A stretch of DNA of 64,000 nt from Bacillus sp. FJAT-27264 (GCF_001682855.1 NZ_MAQW01000001.1:943290-1007289), one strand, 5' to 3'. Numbered from the stretch's first letter, positions 17,627 to 26,788 are shown. Numbers and translations are program-made. The notes: generated by a model not told the origin, from the letters alone.

Positions 17627-17755
17627 CAGCGGAATCTCTCCCTCCACACATTGCTGCAATAGCATATGCCCAGGAGTAATGCCGGGTGACGATCTAGCGG
17701 TGAATATCTTGTACTTTGCAAAAGGGATTAGTGCGGGGGAGATTACGGGTAGGGA

Positions 17756-17795
17756 GATACGGAGAAATACGGAGAGATACGGAGAGATGCGGACA
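17756..17795. repeat. Four 10-bp direct repeats
   Basis: Units GATACGGAGA, AATACGGAGA, GATACGGAGA and GATGCGGACA follow head to tail, in the noncoding stretch upstream of the small amidase gene. Meaning unknown. Confidence 0.75.
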
Positions 17796-18020
17796 GAGTA
17801 CTAAAGTGATGATGTATTCATTTCATGGAACTTTCAGGAACTTATCGAGGACTGACCGAGAACTGACCAGGGAACTGATGTAACGTGCACAATGTGGAGC
17901 TGACACGCAAGTTCAGTGAATCAGAAAACCCAAGCTTTCACTTGGTCGCCTGCGCTACTACAGTTGCTATCCCCACCGTTTTCCCTCATGTAACGTTTTT
18001 TTCTAAAGTCTACTCAGCGT

Positions 18021-18212
18021 TAAAATACCGTCATTTTTGTACCTTAAATTGATGATTTTAGAGTGAAAAAGGGAATTAAGTGCATTATTGTACCTTATTT
18101 TTCTACATATCACTAAAAAGGTGGTATACCCGAATAATTAACATACAAAAATGCCCTTACTGGATCCCCCCCTTTGTTGCCGCCGAATTAAGGTACAAGA
18201 ATGCTCTTATTT
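18021..18212. repeat. Copy A of a dispersed four-arm palindromic repeat (about 190 bp)
   Basis: Two forward units of the type GCATTTTTGTACCTTAA (about 18021-18050 and 18074-18100) are followed by two inverted units of the type TTAAGGTACAAAAATGC (about 18135-18159 and 18186-18212). Unit starts are 53, 61 and 51 bases apart. The same layout recurs at 27417 and 63867. It lies between spmB and the small amidase gene. The rest of 17627-18370 holds only the 10-bp repeats and no open frame with a ribosome binding site. Confidence 0.85.
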
Positions 18213-18370
18213 ACGTATTCCCGAGGCTGGAAGCAAACCGACGCTGAGCTAGAAAGTCCCTCCCATGTTGTTCAAAGGGTTTACTGGAGACTCCAACCAT
18301 CCTGCCCATCACCATGCTGCTCGTACCTCGCCCGCCTCACCCTTTAGGCCAACGCTGCTTGGATACCCTA

Positions 18371-18904
18371 TTATCCGAATAAGAGCAGACAAATGGCAAT
18401 GGCAGCCACGAAACCGACGACATCGGAGAAGAGGCCTACTTTGAGGGCATAACGGCCGTTGCGAACCCCGACGGCCCCGAAATAGACGGTCAGCACGTAC
18501 AGTGTCGTATCCGTACTGCCCTGGATGGTGGAAGCAATCATGCCGATCAGCGAATCCGGGCCGTGTACACGGATCAGGTCGGTGGTGTAGGCCAGCGACC
18601 CGGTCCCGGTCAGCGGCCGCAGTAGACCTAGCGGCAGCACCTCCGACGGTACCCCAAGCCCCTGCATCAGGGGGGCCACGAAGCCCATCAGGTAATCGAG
18701 CGCTCCAGAAGCGCGGAACACACTGATGGCGACCATCATCCCGACCAGATGCGGGATGATGCTAATCGCGGTGTTGAAGCCGTCTTTAGCGCCTTCTACG
18801 AAAGACTCATAGACGGGAACTTTGCGCGAGAAGGCGTATAGCGGTATGAACGTGATCAGAACCGGAATCGCCCAAGCCGAGATAAGGCTGATAAAATGCA
18901 GCAC
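18371..18904 (-). CDS. spmB: Spore maturation protein B
   Basis: A 177-residue polytopic membrane protein with the nucleoside-recognition (Gate) type signature: NTAISIIPHLVGMMVAISVF, then RPLTGTGSLAYTTDLI and STIQGSTDTTLYVLTVYFG. With SpmA it is needed for full spore core dehydration in B. subtilis. The start is GTG at 18904 with AAAGGGTG upstream; spmA ends 7 bases before it, so the two are one unit. Confidence 0.95.
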   Translation of the reverse strand: MLHFISLISAWAIPVLITFIPLYAFSRKVPVYESFVEGAKDGFNTAISIIPHLVGMMVAISVFRASGALDYLMGFVAPLMQGLGVPSEVLPLGLLRPLTGTGSLAYTTDLIRVHGPDSLIGMIASTIQGSTDTTLYVLTVYFGAVGVRNGRYALKVGLFSDVVGFVAAIAICLLLFG

Positions 18905-18911
18905 GACACGT

Positions 18912-19577
18912 TCACCCTTTCAATGAGGAATGAGGAAGCGTTCTACTCCCGTGAATAGACTTGTCTATCCCTTGGGCAGGCGGTTTGGGGGGCTTGCGCA
19001 TCAGGGTTAGCCGCCTGAACATCCGGTCAGCTACGATGGCGGCCAGAGTGGCTACCGCCGTAGCGGCAAGCGTCGTGCCGACGATCCCTGCCGGATCGGT
19101 TGATCCATAGTTAAGCCGGATTGCGATCAGTGTCGCCGGGATCAGTGTGATGCTGGCCGTATTTAGGGCCAGTAAGGTACACATGGCCGGCGTGGCCGTG
19201 TCCTTATCGGGGTTGAGAGTCTGCAACTCCTGCATCGCCTTGATGCCCATCGGGGTCGCAGCATTACCAAGACCGAGCAGGTTCGCGCTCATATTGGAGA
19301 GAATATAGCCGATGGCCGGATGGCCTTTGGGCACATCAGGAAATAGAAAGGCCACGACAGGACCGAGCACCTTGGCGATTTTTTTCAATAACCCGGCGTC
19401 TTCTGCAATCCGCATAATGCCCAGCCAGAACACCAGCACACTGATTAAGCCGAAGCTTACGGTAACCCCGTTCTTCGCCCCGTCAAATACCGCTGCCGTA
19501 AATTCATCCATGCGGCCATTGACCGCTGCAAACAAAAAGCCAATGACGATCATCCCCAGCCAGATTCCGTTAATCAT
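18912..19577 (-). CDS. spmA: Spore maturation protein A
   Basis: A 221-residue membrane protein. Family landmarks are FGLISVLVFWLGIMRIAED, LSNMSANLLGLGNAATPMG and LALNTASITLIPATLIAIR. It works with SpmB in late spore maturation. The start has GGGAGGG upstream; dacB ends 34 bases before it, so dacB-spmA-spmB form the operon known from B. subtilis. Confidence 0.95.
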   Translation of the reverse strand: MINGIWLGMIVIGFLFAAVNGRMDEFTAAVFDGAKNGVTVSFGLISVLVFWLGIMRIAEDAGLLKKIAKVLGPVVAFLFPDVPKGHPAIGYILSNMSANLLGLGNAATPMGIKAMQELQTLNPDKDTATPAMCTLLALNTASITLIPATLIAIRLNYGSTDPAGIVGTTLAATAVATLAAIVADRMFRRLTLMRKPPKPPAQGIDKSIHGSRTLPHSSLKG

Positions 19578-19611
19578 GGATAAGCCCTCCCTCTCCCACT
19601 TTCAGCTTCCC

Positions 19612-20814
19612 CTATTCGTGATGCACTAGGCCAAACAACGCTCGCAGCGCACTACCAAGGGCTTGAAACCAGGTATGCGCTGGATACTCCGCTGCCAGAG
19701 CCGAGTTGAATCTCTTGGCATACGGCGTCTGCTCGGGAGGGAGCGTACCGGGTTGATAAACCGGAATCCGGCCAATTTCTTGGCCGCCCAATTGAAGAAC
19801 CAACACACCGCGCAGTCCAAAATCTGTACTTCGAGCCGTTTTGGGGGATGCTGTTGCTGTTGAAGGCTCGTTCAATACCAGCGTAGTGACTAGCCTCACC
19901 TCTTCCCCCGAGCTAAATGGATATACAAAATCCTGCCCGGTTACATATTCGTACCCCTTGATCTTTTCTCCGCGTTCCACGACAGTTTTAAGCGGATAAC
20001 GCTTGAAGCCAAAATCAAGCAGCGCCGCGTGATCATTCCAGTCATTCCCATCGTTCAGTGTCACTGCGACGAGCTGCTGCCCGCCCCGGGTAGCGGAGCT
20101 GACCAAGCAACGTAGCGCTTTTTTCGTATACCCTGTCTTTACCCCATCCGCCCCTTCGTACAGGCGCAGCATTTTATTTTTGTTGAGCCACTTGTAGTCC
20201 CACTTCTCATAAGGATTATCTGCAGTTTTCACTTCAGTCTTAACGATTTGCTTGAACACAGGATTATGCATCGCGTATGCGGTCAGCCTCGCCAGATCAT
20301 TGGCACTGGAGTAATGCCCTTCGGCATCCAGTCCATGCGGATTGGCAAAATGGGAGTGCGTAAGCCCCAGCTCCTCCGCCTTGGTGTTCATCAGGTACAC
20401 AAAGCCTTCCTCCGAACCTCCCACATGCTCAGCAATAGCAGTCGCCGCATCGTTACCGGAGCGCAGCATCAAGCCGTATAGCATATTTTCCAGCGTCATC
20501 TCTTCCCCGTTCTTCAGGAACAATGAAGACCCTTCCTTGGCAAAAGCGTTCTTGCCTACCTTCACCTTATCGCTTAATTTCCCGTTCTCTATGGCCACGA
20601 TCGCCGTCATGATTTTGGTCAGGCTGGCAATTAGCATCGGTTCATCGCCGCGGCTGCTGTATAGAATACGTCCGGACTCCACATCAATCAGTGCCGCTGC
20701 CCTGGCATGTGTGGAAATGGAACTATTCTCCGCCCGGAGTGTCGGCAGGGGCGCCAGAAGCGCCACAAGGCATACTATTAAAGCAACTGAGCATATTCGA
20801 TTTATTGTCTTCAT
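19612..20814 (-). CDS. dacB: D-alanyl-D-alanine carboxypeptidase (sporulation type, PBP5*-like)
   Basis: A 400-residue exported penicillin-binding protein that trims the terminal D-Ala from peptidoglycan stem peptides. Signal peptide 1-28, then the active-site motifs Ser64-x-x-Lys67 (IASLTKIM), Ser119-Gly-Asn (RSGND) and Lys226-Thr-Gly (GVKTGYT). A C-terminal beta-rich domain and a hydrophobic or amphipathic tail follow. dacB rather than dacF is chosen because spmA-spmB follow directly. In B. subtilis DacB controls cross-linking of the spore cortex. Ribosome binding site GGAGG. Confidence 0.92.
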   Translation of the reverse strand: MKTINRICSVALIVCLVALLAPLPTLRAENSSISTHARAAALIDVESGRILYSSRGDEPMLIASLTKIMTAIVAIENGKLSDKVKVGKNAFAKEGSSLFLKNGEEMTLENMLYGLMLRSGNDAATAIAEHVGGSEEGFVYLMNTKAEELGLTHSHFANPHGLDAEGHYSSANDLARLTAYAMHNPVFKQIVKTEVKTADNPYEKWDYKWLNKNKMLRLYEGADGVKTGYTKKALRCLVSSATRGGQQLVAVTLNDGNDWNDHAALLDFGFKRYPLKTVVERGEKIKGYEYVTGQDFVYPFSSGEEVRLVTTLVLNEPSTATASPKTARSTDFGLRGVLVLQLGGQEIGRIPVYQPGTLPPEQTPYAKRFNSALAAEYPAHTWFQALGSALRALFGLVHHE

Positions 20815-20850
20815 GTTTATCCTCCGGCTTCTTAGCGCTTATATAGTACA

Positions 20851-20879
20851 AGTGTATGCGGACAGGCGGGAAGGTATGT
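20851..20879 (-). promoter_or_regulatory. Possible sigma-E promoter of dacB-spmAB
   Basis: On the minus strand CATACACT (20858-20851) matches the sigma-E -10 CATACAnT. ACATACC (20879-20873), 14 bases further up, resembles the -35. Mother-cell expression of dacB is known in B. subtilis; the promoter call itself is by pattern only. Confidence 0.45.
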
Positions 20880-20953
20880 CCTTCAACCCGGCTTATCCTT
20901 CTTTGAAAATCCTTATTGAAGCCTTCTCATCCTGCTTACATCTATCCTTATTC

Positions 20954-20990
20954 CAAAAAAAGGGACATCGCCGATAAGGCGATCTCCCTG
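20954..20990 (-). terminator. Terminator after ytfJ
   Basis: On the minus strand AGGGAGATCGCC pairs with GGCGATGTCCCT around TTAT and is followed by a T run. Confidence 0.88.
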
Positions 20991-21033
20991 ATTCAGCCAA
21001 GCTTGTTTCACAATCTTACAATTCGTGTGATAT

Positions 21034-21507
21034 TTAATGGGTCGACGGCGTAGTGTCACTCTTGGTTACAGTTTTTTCGGTTGTAGTCGTAGCTACAGAG
21101 CCGTTGTACTGAAACGCGGACTGGATTTTGTCGATCAGCCCCGGGGTAGCATCGATGATTTTCTCGAACAGATGGGTTTGATTATCCAGCGGAACAATAT
21201 GCACGCCGCCCTTGCCCACAACGAGAAAAGCAATCGGTCTTATCGATACCCCGCCACCGCTACCGCCACCAAAAGGCAGCAGCTTGACTCCGGATTGAGA
21301 TCCGGTCACACTGCCTGATGAACCATCGTCTTCGACGCGGTAATCACTACCACCTGCGGCAAAGCCGAACGCGACCTTACTAATGGGCAGAATCACGCTA
21401 CCGTCGGGTGTTTCTACTGCATCGCCTACAATCGTATTGACATCAACCATGCCTTTGATATTTTCCATAGCAGTCTGCATTAGACCTTGAATGGGATGAT
21501 CACTCAT
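21034..21507 (-). CDS. ytfJ: Sporulation protein YtfJ (GerW family)
   Basis: A 157-residue protein with the YtfJ landmarks: HPIQGLMQTAMENIKGMVDV at the N-terminus, VGDAVETPDGSVILPISKV, then GFAAGGSDY, a glycine-rich FGGGSGGGVSIRPIAFLVV and a C-terminal helix. In B. subtilis YtfJ/GerW is a forespore protein needed for proper germination. Ribosome binding site AAAGGAGG. It lies 92 bases after ytfI on the same strand. Confidence 0.92.
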   Translation of the reverse strand: MSDHPIQGLMQTAMENIKGMVDVNTIVGDAVETPDGSVILPISKVAFGFAAGGSDYRVEDDGSSGSVTGSQSGVKLLPFGGGSGGGVSIRPIAFLVVGKGGVHIVPLDNQTHLFEKIIDATPGLIDKIQSAFQYNGSVATTTTEKTVTKSDTTPSTH

Positions 21508-21599
21508 ATTCTTGTCCTCCTTTGGCTTCTGGGAAAAGTCATTATTCTACAGCGATATCATCCCCATCATCGTCCGTTTGTATGTAAGACAGTATCGTC

Positions 21600-22310
21600 T
21601 CAGGAAGAATGATGCCCCTTGGCTGCACGGGATTTGCTAAGCAATGCCTTCCACTGCCGCAGACCGCCCGTTTCCTTCGAGATTCGGCGCAGTAGTCCTA
21701 CCCCGGCATAGAGCATATAAGCGATAGACACTTTTCCTGTACAGACCAGTTCTGAAGAAAAGCTAAAGTTATCCTCGAAGACGGGTTTTACAAAAAGCCG
21801 CGGTCCTTTCTCCATCCTCATCCACTGCGACAGCCAACCGGCTAAGCTCCATTTCAGGCCCCATAACGCGCCCGCAGCTGTAGCTGTCAGTGCTGCATCC
21901 TCCAGCGAGAAATCCGTGGACCAGTCTAATTTGGTTATATGAACATGGGAGGCCGTTTTCTTGAACCATTTCTTAAAGTAGCGTGTGGCTTTCAGCATCT
22001 TCTTAATCGAGTCCAGCCAGTTGTCCACGGTCTCCTTGTCGATATCCCCTTCCTTGTCCTGCTCACTTCTGACGGGTGCAATACCGCTCTGTTCCAGCTT
22101 TACCCGCACGCCCCGCTCAATCCCCGCATAAATCACCTTGGGAAGCTCATAATGATACTTTAAAAGTCCAAATAGAGTCTTCACGTCGAGCTCCACTCTG
22201 TCATCTTTGCCTACCCTGCACAGCCGGAAATGAAAATGGAGGGAGGAGGACAGGATCAGTACAATCACAAGAAGCAACAAGACAAGGGGAACTACGATCC
22301 ATAATGTCAC
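21600..22310 (-). CDS. ytfI: DUF2953 membrane protein (YtfI-like)
   Basis: A 236-residue protein with one N-terminal membrane helix (residues 3-24) and a beta-rich cytoplasmic or external part: RVELDVKTLFGLLKYHYELP, then a basic linker and LDWSTDFSLEDAALTATAAG. This matches the DUF2953 family found next to ytfJ in bacilli. The GTG start at 22310 has GGAGG 7 bases upstream. Function unknown; its pairing with ytfJ suggests a sporulation or germination role. Confidence 0.85.
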   Translation of the reverse strand: MTLWIVVPLVLLLLVIVLILSSSLHFHFRLCRVGKDDRVELDVKTLFGLLKYHYELPKVIYAGIERGVRVKLEQSGIAPVRSEQDKEGDIDKETVDNWLDSIKKMLKATRYFKKWFKKTASHVHITKLDWSTDFSLEDAALTATAAGALWGLKWSLAGWLSQWMRMEKGPRLFVKPVFEDNFSFSSELVCTGKVSIAYMLYAGVGLLRRISKETGGLRQWKALLSKSRAAKGHHSS

Positions 22311-22422
22311 GAATTAACCTCCAGGCATCCTTAATCATGGGAACTATTGGTTTAGTATGGGAAGGAAGGCTGGAAAAAATTCGGTGCAGCCCAAAAATAT
22401 CATCCGTTCCAGCTAAGCACAA

Positions 22423-22468
22423 CAAAAAGCACGATTCATTCCAGCCCCAAAGGCTGAATAAACCGTGC
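22423..22468 (-). terminator. Terminator of the transsulfuration operon
   Basis: On the minus strand a GCACGGTTTATTCA arm pairs imperfectly with TGAATCGTGC across AGCCTTTGGGGCT, then TTTTTGTTG follows. It sits about 140 bases past the stop of the gene at 22612. The rest of 22311-22611 holds nothing else recognisable. Confidence 0.7.
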
Positions 22469-22611
22469 GTCACGGGAAAACAAAACGTCCAAATCGGAAG
22501 CTTACCCAGTCTCAGAACTTTATACGCCAACTCTACAGCCGCCGAAAACCCAAGCAAGTTTCTTCAACGTCACCCTTCCTGCATGTGAGTTTTAAAAGTT
22601 CATTCTATTTG

Positions 22612-23769
22612 TCACACAGACTCAAGAGCCGCCTGCAGGTCAGCAATCAGATCATCCGTATCTTCAATGCCAACGGAAAGACGAATCAGGTTGTCGTAAA
22701 TTCCGATTTGCTCTCTAGTCTCTTGAGGAATTGAAGCATGAGTCATGACAGCTGGAACCTCGATCAGGCTCTCGACACCGCCCAGGCTCTCCGCCAAGGT
22801 GAACAGTTGGGTCTGCTGAGCGACTGTGGCTGTTTCCTGCGCGCCTCCTTTTACAAAAAAAGTCACCATACCGCCGAATCCACTCATCTGTCCTTTAGCC
22901 GTCTCATGATACGGACTTGCCTTCAGTCCGGGATAGATCACCTTCTCGACCTTTGGATGACGCTCCAGAAATTCGGCGATAGCGAGGGCATTGCGGCAAT
23001 GAGCCTCCATGCGCACCGATAGGGTCTTAATGCCTCTAAGCAGCAGAAAAGCATCAAATGGAGGGAGCGGGGAACCGGTAGCATTTTGCAGAAAACCAAT
23101 CCGCTGCGCGACGTCATCATTTTGTTTTGCCACAACGATACCTGCGATCACATCGGAATGCCCGTTCAAATATTTGGTTGCGGAATGGACAACAAGGTCA
23201 AAGCCCAGCTTCAGAGGCTGCTGAAGATAAGGGGAAGCGAATGTATTGTCGCACACACTGATAAGCTTGTGCTTACCAGCGATGGCGGCGATTTTTCGCA
23301 AATCAACTATTTTTAATAAAGGATTGGTCGGCGTTTCTACCCAAATTAAACGAGTATTGTTACGAATATGTTCTTCAATATTCTCGGGATTGGATAAATC
23401 GATATACGAGACCTCTAGCTCTAACGCATCCTTCTTCACCTTGTCGAGCAGGCGAAATGTACCTCCATAGAGGTCATCGGTCACGATAATGTGCGACCCC
23501 CGCGGAAGAGTATCAATGATAGCCGTTTCAGCGGCAAGTCCTGAAGCAAAGGCAAATCCAACTTCTCCCTCCTCTAGGGCAGCAACACAAGTCTCCAGCG
23601 CTGTTCTCGTCGGATTACCGCTTCTGGAATAATCATAGCCTTTATGTTTCCCTGGAGATTCTTGGATAAAAGTAGAAGTGGCATAAATAGGTGTAATCAC
23701 TGCTCCGGTTGTGGGATCAGGCTCTTGTCCGGCGTGAATAGCTCTGGTGGAAAATCTATACTGGCTCAT
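22612..23769 (-). CDS. Cystathionine gamma-lyase / Cys-Met metabolism PLP enzyme
   Basis: A 385-residue PLP enzyme of the Cys/Met metabolism family. The PLP lysine is Lys199 in HSATKYLNGHSD, and SRSGNPTR, FASGLAAE and ETPTNPLLK are family motifs. Members include cystathionine gamma-synthase, beta-lyase and gamma-lyase. Because it lies 21 bases after a cystathionine beta-synthase gene, gamma-lyase (MccB/YrhB type, making cysteine from cystathionine) is most likely, but gamma- and beta-lyase cannot be told apart by eye. Ribosome binding site AGGAG. Confidence 0.92.
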   Translation of the reverse strand: MSQYRFSTRAIHAGQEPDPTTGAVITPIYATSTFIQESPGKHKGYDYSRSGNPTRTALETCVAALEEGEVGFAFASGLAAETAIIDTLPRGSHIIVTDDLYGGTFRLLDKVKKDALELEVSYIDLSNPENIEEHIRNNTRLIWVETPTNPLLKIVDLRKIAAIAGKHKLISVCDNTFASPYLQQPLKLGFDLVVHSATKYLNGHSDVIAGIVVAKQNDDVAQRIGFLQNATGSPLPPFDAFLLLRGIKTLSVRMEAHCRNALAIAEFLERHPKVEKVIYPGLKASPYHETAKGQMSGFGGMVTFFVKGGAQETATVAQQTQLFTLAESLGGVESLIEVPAVMTHASIPQETREQIGIYDNLIRLSVGIEDTDDLIADLQAALESV

Positions 23770-23790
23770 ATCATGTTCATCTCCTGTTTC

Positions 23791-25161
23791 TTATAATAGT
23801 TTGCGGCGCAAATAATGAATGTAATCACTCTTGGTGATGACCCCGTAGAACTCTCCCTCTTTAATGACGATAACAAGCAGGCCTTCTTTCAGAATAGAAA
23901 TTACCTGGGCAAGGTCGTCATCGATCGAAACGGATGCAACATTGGTAGACATATACTGTTCAACCTGATCATTGAAGGCAAGCTCATTACGGCTTTCTGT
24001 AGCCGCCAGAATATCCCATTCATCAATAATGCCCACGACTGTCCCATCGTCAAGCACTGGAATCTGCGAGATCTCATACAGACTCATTTTGGCATGGGCA
24101 TTCAAAAGCAAATCCTCTGGCTTAACCGTAATTACACTACGCTCCAAATATTTGCGGGTAACTAGATCTGAAATACCTCCACTTTGCTTCTTGCGGATCA
24201 GTCCCCGGTCAATCATCCAGAAGTCATTAAACATCTTGGTGAGGTACTTATTTCCGCTGTCGCAGACAAATGTAACAATGTTTTTGGGCTCACTCTGTTC
24301 CCGTGCATATTTCACAGCAGCACTGATTAGCGTCCCGGTGGAGGAGCCACCCAAAACCCCTTCCTGACGCAACAGAGTGCGGGCAGCTGCAAAGCTTTCT
24401 TCATCGGTGACATGATACGCCTTGCTGATCAGCGTTTGATCGAACTGAGGAGGGATAAAATCCTCCCCTATCCCTTCTACCAGCCAACTTCCAGGTTGAG
24501 ACAGAGGATTCCCCTCCACAACATCGACGAGGATAGACCCTTCCGGATCGGCTAGCACAATTTCCAAATTCGGCTTTACCCTGCGAAAATAGTCAGTCAG
24601 CCCTTTCAGCGTACCTGCCGAGCCGACGCCTACAACGATGGCATCCACATCATGCCCGGTCTGTTCCCAAATTTCTGGCCCGGTTGTTTGCTCATGAGCG
24701 AGCGGGTTGGCGGGATTATTAAACTGGTTAACAAAATAGCTACCCGGTGTCTCCTCCGCAATTCGCTTGGCATAATCCTGATAGTAATCAGGATGGCCTT
24801 TCTCCACATCGGAGCGGGTAAGAATGATATCCACCCCAAGTGCCCGGAGATGGTTCACCTTCTCAGTGCTCATCTTGTCGGGGATTACAAGAACCAGCTT
24901 GTATCCCTTCGTTATAGCGGCCAGCGCCAAGCCCAGCCCCGTATTTCCCGCTGTAGCTTCGACCAGAGTGTCTCCGGGCTTAATCAGCCCCTTCCGCTCT
25001 GCATCCTCAATCATGGACAGACCAATCCGGTCCTTAATGGACCCGCCGGGATTCTGATTCTCCAGCTTGAGGAACAGCCTAGACTTCCCCACATCAAAAC
25101 AATGGACTTCAATTAACGGGGTATTGCCGATCAGATCAATCGCTGTGGGAATGTTTTTCAT
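23791..25161 (-). CDS. Cystathionine beta-synthase with C-terminal CBS pair
   Basis: A 456-residue PLP enzyme that joins serine or an activated serine with homocysteine or sulfide. The fold-type II domain has Lys43 (NPGGSIKDR), the substrate loop TAGNTGLG (70-77) and the phosphate-binding GVGSAGTLKG. Residues about 335-456 form two CBS domains (KPEDLLLNAHAKMSLYEISQ; VVGIIDEWDIL; EGEFYGVITKSDYI), probable nucleotide or S-adenosylmethionine sensors. ATG 25161 is chosen over TTG 25170 because GAGGG is then 9 bases upstream. With the next gene it forms a reverse transsulfuration unit. Confidence 0.93.
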   Translation of the reverse strand: MKNIPTAIDLIGNTPLIEVHCFDVGKSRLFLKLENQNPGGSIKDRIGLSMIEDAERKGLIKPGDTLVEATAGNTGLGLALAAITKGYKLVLVIPDKMSTEKVNHLRALGVDIILTRSDVEKGHPDYYQDYAKRIAEETPGSYFVNQFNNPANPLAHEQTTGPEIWEQTGHDVDAIVVGVGSAGTLKGLTDYFRRVKPNLEIVLADPEGSILVDVVEGNPLSQPGSWLVEGIGEDFIPPQFDQTLISKAYHVTDEESFAAARTLLRQEGVLGGSSTGTLISAAVKYAREQSEPKNIVTFVCDSGNKYLTKMFNDFWMIDRGLIRKKQSGGISDLVTRKYLERSVITVKPEDLLLNAHAKMSLYEISQIPVLDDGTVVGIIDEWDILAATESRNELAFNDQVEQYMSTNVASVSIDDDLAQVISILKEGLLVIVIKEGEFYGVITKSDYIHYLRRKLL

Positions 25162-25220
25162 CCAAATCAACCCTCAACCCTCTATCTATTAATATTCATA
25201 TAGAAATAGTATGCTTAAAA

Positions 25221-25250
25221 ATTATAAAGGTGCCCGCTCCCTTATGTCAA
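25221..25250 (-). promoter_or_regulatory. Sigma-A promoter of the transsulfuration operon
   Basis: On the minus strand perfect TTGACA (25250-25245) and TATAAT (25226-25221) are 18 bases apart, 60 bases upstream of the start. Confidence 0.8.
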
Positions 25251-25303
25251 TTTATCTCATTAAAGGGACAAAGAGTAAATTTGGCATTTGACAACTGAAT
25301 TCA

Positions 25304-25336
25304 TGAAAAAACCGTTGCCCCAAAAGGGACAACGGT
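25304..25336 (-). terminator. Terminator after scpB
   Basis: On the minus strand ACCGTTGTCCC pairs with GGGCAACGGT around TTTTG and is followed by six T. Confidence 0.9.
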
Positions 25337-25376
25337 CTAGGTTGTAACACTATCTATAGACAATACGAAGTTGCAG

Positions 25377-25973
25377 CTATCCGATTTCCTCGAAGGTCAT
25401 TTGGCTGTCCAGCTTACTGAACAACAACTGCGTCTCCTCTTCCAGGCTATCCGGACTCTCGAAGCTGGATGGTTCCGGCAATTCCTTCAGGCTGGCCAGC
25501 CCAAAGCTGTCCAAGAAGGACTTTGTCGTGCCATACAGAATGGGCCGGCCCACGGCCTCAGCCCGTCCGACCTCATGAATGAGATCCTTATTATTCAGTG
25601 TATGAATAGCCCGTTCCGACTTCACGCCGCGGATCTCTTCAATCTCCACACGCGTGATCGGCTGACGGTAGGCGACAATCGCCAACGTCTCCAGCGCTGC
25701 CTGGGACAAGGAGGCGCGGGACGGCGAGTAAGCCAGCCGCTCGAAGTATGGCGCATGGGCAGGCAGTGTAGCGAGCCGGTAATTCCCGGCGATCTGCACG
25801 ACCTGAAGGCCGCGTTCCTGCGTGCTATAATCGTCCTTCAGCTCATCTAGTGCTCGTACGGTCAGATCCGGACGTTGCTCCGTAATCTCGGCAATTTGTC
25901 GCACAGACAAACCTTCATCCCCGGATAGAAAGAGCAAGCCCTCAATAACTGATTTCAGTTCCTTGTAGTTCAT
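25377..25973 (-). CDS. scpB: Segregation and condensation protein B
   Basis: A 198-residue winged-helix kleisin partner of the Smc-ScpA-ScpB complex. Landmarks are the N-terminal IEGLLFLSGDEGLSVRQIAE, the YSPSRASLSQAALETLAIVA segment and the second winged helix with RQPITRVEIEEIRGVKSE. The acidic C-terminal tail is normal for the family. It overlaps the 3' end of scpA by 32 bases. Confidence 0.95.
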   Translation of the reverse strand: MNYKELKSVIEGLLFLSGDEGLSVRQIAEITEQRPDLTVRALDELKDDYSTQERGLQVVQIAGNYRLATLPAHAPYFERLAYSPSRASLSQAALETLAIVAYRQPITRVEIEEIRGVKSERAIHTLNNKDLIHEVGRAEAVGRPILYGTTKSFLDSFGLASLKELPEPSSFESPDSLEEETQLLFSKLDSQMTFEEIG

Positions 25974-26733
25974 CTAATTGTTCCCCTCCTCTCCACTCCA
26001 TCACGATGTCTTCGAACAATTTCTCTTGGTAGCAATAGATCGCCTTCATCTTCATTAACTCCAGAATCGCTAGAAAGGTCACCACGATCTCATGTCGTGC
26101 CATCTCGTCATCCAGCAGAGCCGAGAAGCGCAGCTTATGGCCCCGGCCGCCCCGCCGCAGCGCATCCGACACATCCCGTATCCGGTCCTTCACTGATATC
26201 TCGTCCCTTGTGATTCGCTGATAGGAAGATCTTCTAGCAGCTTTACTGAGTGCTTTGCGGAACGCCGCAATCAGATCGGCGGTATGTAATCCCTTAAGCG
26301 GATGATCCTGCTGGGTCGGAACGAAAGGCCCCAGATCTTCCGGCTCCTTCGTGAAGATCAAGCTCCGCTCGCTTTCCATATCCATCAATTGGACCGCAAT
26401 ACTCTTGAACTTGCGGTATTCCACTAGCCGCTGTACGAGTTCGGCGCGTGGATCAAGATCATCATCCTCGTAATACTCGAAGTCATCGATCTCGATGACC
26501 GGAGGCTTCGGCAGCAGCAGCTTGCTTTTAATAGACAACAAGGTGGCTGCCATAACTAGAAATTCGCTGGTAATGTCCAGTTCAAGCTCCTGCATGGTCT
26601 GCAGGTATTCCATGTACTGTTCGGTGATCTCGCTGACCGGAATGTCCTGGATGTCGATTTCCGCCTTATCAATCAAATGCAAGAGCAGATCCAGCGGACC
26701 CTCAAACGATTCCAGCTTGTACAATACAGTCAC
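25942..26733 (-). CDS. scpA: Segregation and condensation protein A
   Basis: A 263-residue kleisin that bridges Smc heads in chromosome condensation. The start is the GTG at 26733 (MTVLYKLESFEGPLDLLL) because GGGAGG lies 7 bases upstream and the family begins there; the six extra residues of the longer frame are not expected. The N-terminal domain has HLIDKAEIDIQDIPVSEITE, a central acidic linker (FEYYEDDDLDPRAEL) follows, and the C-terminal winged helix is VVTFLAILELMKMKAIYCYQ. Confidence 0.95.
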   Translation of the reverse strand: MTVLYKLESFEGPLDLLLHLIDKAEIDIQDIPVSEITEQYMEYLQTMQELELDITSEFLVMAATLLSIKSKLLLPKPPVIEIDDFEYYEDDDLDPRAELVQRLVEYRKFKSIAVQLMDMESERSLIFTKEPEDLGPFVPTQQDHPLKGLHTADLIAAFRKALSKAARRSSYQRITRDEISVKDRIRDVSDALRRGGRGHKLRFSALLDDEMARHEIVVTFLAILELMKMKAIYCYQEKLFEDIVMEWRGGEQLDELQGTEISY

Positions 26734-26749
26734 GCGGCTTCCTCCCGCC

Positions 26750-26788
26750 AAAAAAAAGTAAAGTGCAGCGCCGCAAGGACGCTACACA
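26750..26788 (-). terminator. Terminator of the rib operon
   Basis: On the minus strand GTGTAGCG pairs imperfectly with CGCTGCAC around TCCTTGCGG, then TTTACTTTTTTTT. It lies between ribH and scpA. Confidence 0.75.

Noticed and set aside
17827..17890. GAACTGACC-like direct repeats in the gap before spmB
   Set aside because: Too short and imperfect to separate from chance, unlike the 10-bp repeats at 17756-17795.
22201..22557. 118-codon minus-strand frame overlapping the start of ytfI
   Set aside because: It overlaps ytfI in another frame, includes the transsulfuration terminator and shows no ribosome binding site.
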